NCBI GenBank assembly: GCA_009924535.1
Contig: RFRI01000118.1
Span: 1 to 5,364 of the forward strand
DNA from: Verrucomicrobiota bacterium
Lineage (GTDB): Bacteria; Verrucomicrobiota; Verrucomicrobiia; Opitutales; UBA953
Length of the DNA: 5,364 bases
Reading direction: 5' to 3'
Notes under the pieces: model-generated
Told to the model about the DNA's origin: nothing
Seen by the model: only the letters and a program-made list of their open reading frames with translations
Database searches by the model: none
Program-made: the position numbers and the translations under genes
Part shown: positions 4,802 to 5,364 of the stretch, in pieces
Layout of the letters: the number at the start of each line of letters is the position of its first letter
Numbering within the stretch: the stretch's first letter is position 1

Positions 4802-5364
4802 GACGCGACGGCGGGACGCCTGGGCCGCGACCGCGAAGCCCGGCAGAGCCTGCGCGCACAACAGTCCCAACCCTAACCAGAGCAACGCCTGGTCGGCCGG
4901 AGAGCGTATCGCCGTCGCGGCGAGGCCCCACCAAAGGAAGGCCCCGAAGAGCGGCGGCCAGGCGCGGCGCAAGGCCGCCCGGGCGAGAGACCATGAGCCC
5001 AGCAGCACCGCCGCCAAGGATGCGGCGAGCGGAGCGGACAGCAGGCCGAGCGCGAAGTGAGCATAGGCGACGAAGCCCAAGGCCACGATCAGCCCAGCGA
5101 GCACCGCGGCGTTCACGCGGAAGTGTGTCGGCAGCAGGTAAAGCCTGACCCGATGGGCGTGGAGGTAATACGCCGAAGCGACGATCGCCATGACCAGGGT
5201 GAGCGTCCAGATATAGCGCGGCCCGCTGATCGGGATCGCGAAGCGGAGGATCGCCCACTGGGCCAGGAAGCACTTCGCCAGGATGAGCGACCAGAGGGCG
5301 CCGAGCCGGTCCGTCACCAGCGATTCGCGGAAGGCGCGTTCGACGGAGAGCGAGAGCTCGGTAT
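4799..5364 (-). CDS. Multi-pass membrane protein of unknown function, 5' end outside the window
   Basis: The frame is open to the right edge, so only the C-terminal 187 or so residues are seen. They start TELSLSVERAFRES before the internal GTG codon at 5317, which is probably Val and not a start. Strong G/C third positions support this frame over the overlapping minus-strand frame at 4764-5273. Counting from 5317, hydrophobic stretches lie at about 7-29, 35-54, 68-91, 93-112, 120-136 and 144-165, suggesting five or six membrane spans. The loops are rich in Arg and the end is basic (ASRRRV). No motif ties it to a known transporter or enzyme family. It is convergent with the LysR gene and abuts its stop, so it is not in that operon. 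That it is a gene is fairly sure; function is unknown. Confidence 0.75.
   Translation of the reverse strand, partial: TELSLSVERAFRESLVTDRLGALWSLILAKCFLAQWAILRFAIPISGPRYIWTLTLVMAIVASAYYLHAHRVRLYLLPTHFRVNAAVLAGLIVALGFVAYAHFALGLLSAPLAASLAAVLLGSWSLARAALRRAWPPLFGAFLWWGLAATAIRSPADQALLWLGLGLLCAQALPGFAVAAQASRRRV

Noticed and set aside
1..5364. tRNA, rRNA, CRISPR array, insertion sequence, defence or toxin-antitoxin system
   Set aside because: No tRNA-like cloverleaf, evenly spaced identical repeats, transposase motifs or paired small genes were found; nearly all the sequence is taken by ordinary chromosomal genes.

Overview
The window reads as a compact, high-GC bacterial chromosome segment (strong G/C preference at third codon positions, very short gene gaps). 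Protein style suggests Verrucomicrobiota, possibly an Opitutales-like lineage. The hints are RecN with an HGPGEPQ loop and an SSGEAAR signature, a LysR regulator opening MHIENLKIF, and translation starts mostly without Shine-Dalgarno sites. This lineage call comes from remembered family style, not from a search, and is moderate at best.

Layout, left to right: (1) 1-177 is non-coding as far as can be seen, rich in short repeated words (CTGACTG, CCGTC, CGACT), and lies 3' of the next gene. (2) 178-537, minus: a short ribosome hibernation factor (HPF/RaiA family). (3) 578-1396, plus: a classical short-chain dehydrogenase/reductase divergent from hpf; its start may instead be GTG at 623. (4) 1399-3060, minus: recN, tail-to-tail with the SDR gene with 2 bp between stops. 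(5) 3057-3755, minus: the YggS/PLPBP pyridoxal-phosphate homeostasis protein, whose stop overlaps the recN start as ATGA, so the two form an operon yggS-recN. (6) 3756-3898: a divergent control region with a perfect 8-bp inverted repeat, a weak promoter and a LysR-type box. (7) 3899-4798, plus: a LysR-family regulator. (8) 4799-5364, minus: the C-terminal part of a multi-pass membrane protein of unknown function, running off the window; its stop abuts the LysR stop as TGATCA.

The genes are mostly housekeeping or stress-related: ribosome protection in stationary phase, double-strand break repair, and PLP (vitamin B6) homeostasis, plus one oxidoreductase and one regulator without visible targets. 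No mobile element, CRISPR array, rRNA, tRNA or defence cassette was seen, and I find no convincing new multi-gene system. The most useful leads are the sharp codon-usage step inside the SDR gene, the altered ATPase motifs of RecN, the regulatory palindromes in the yggS/LysR divergent region, and the purine-poor, SD-less leaders.
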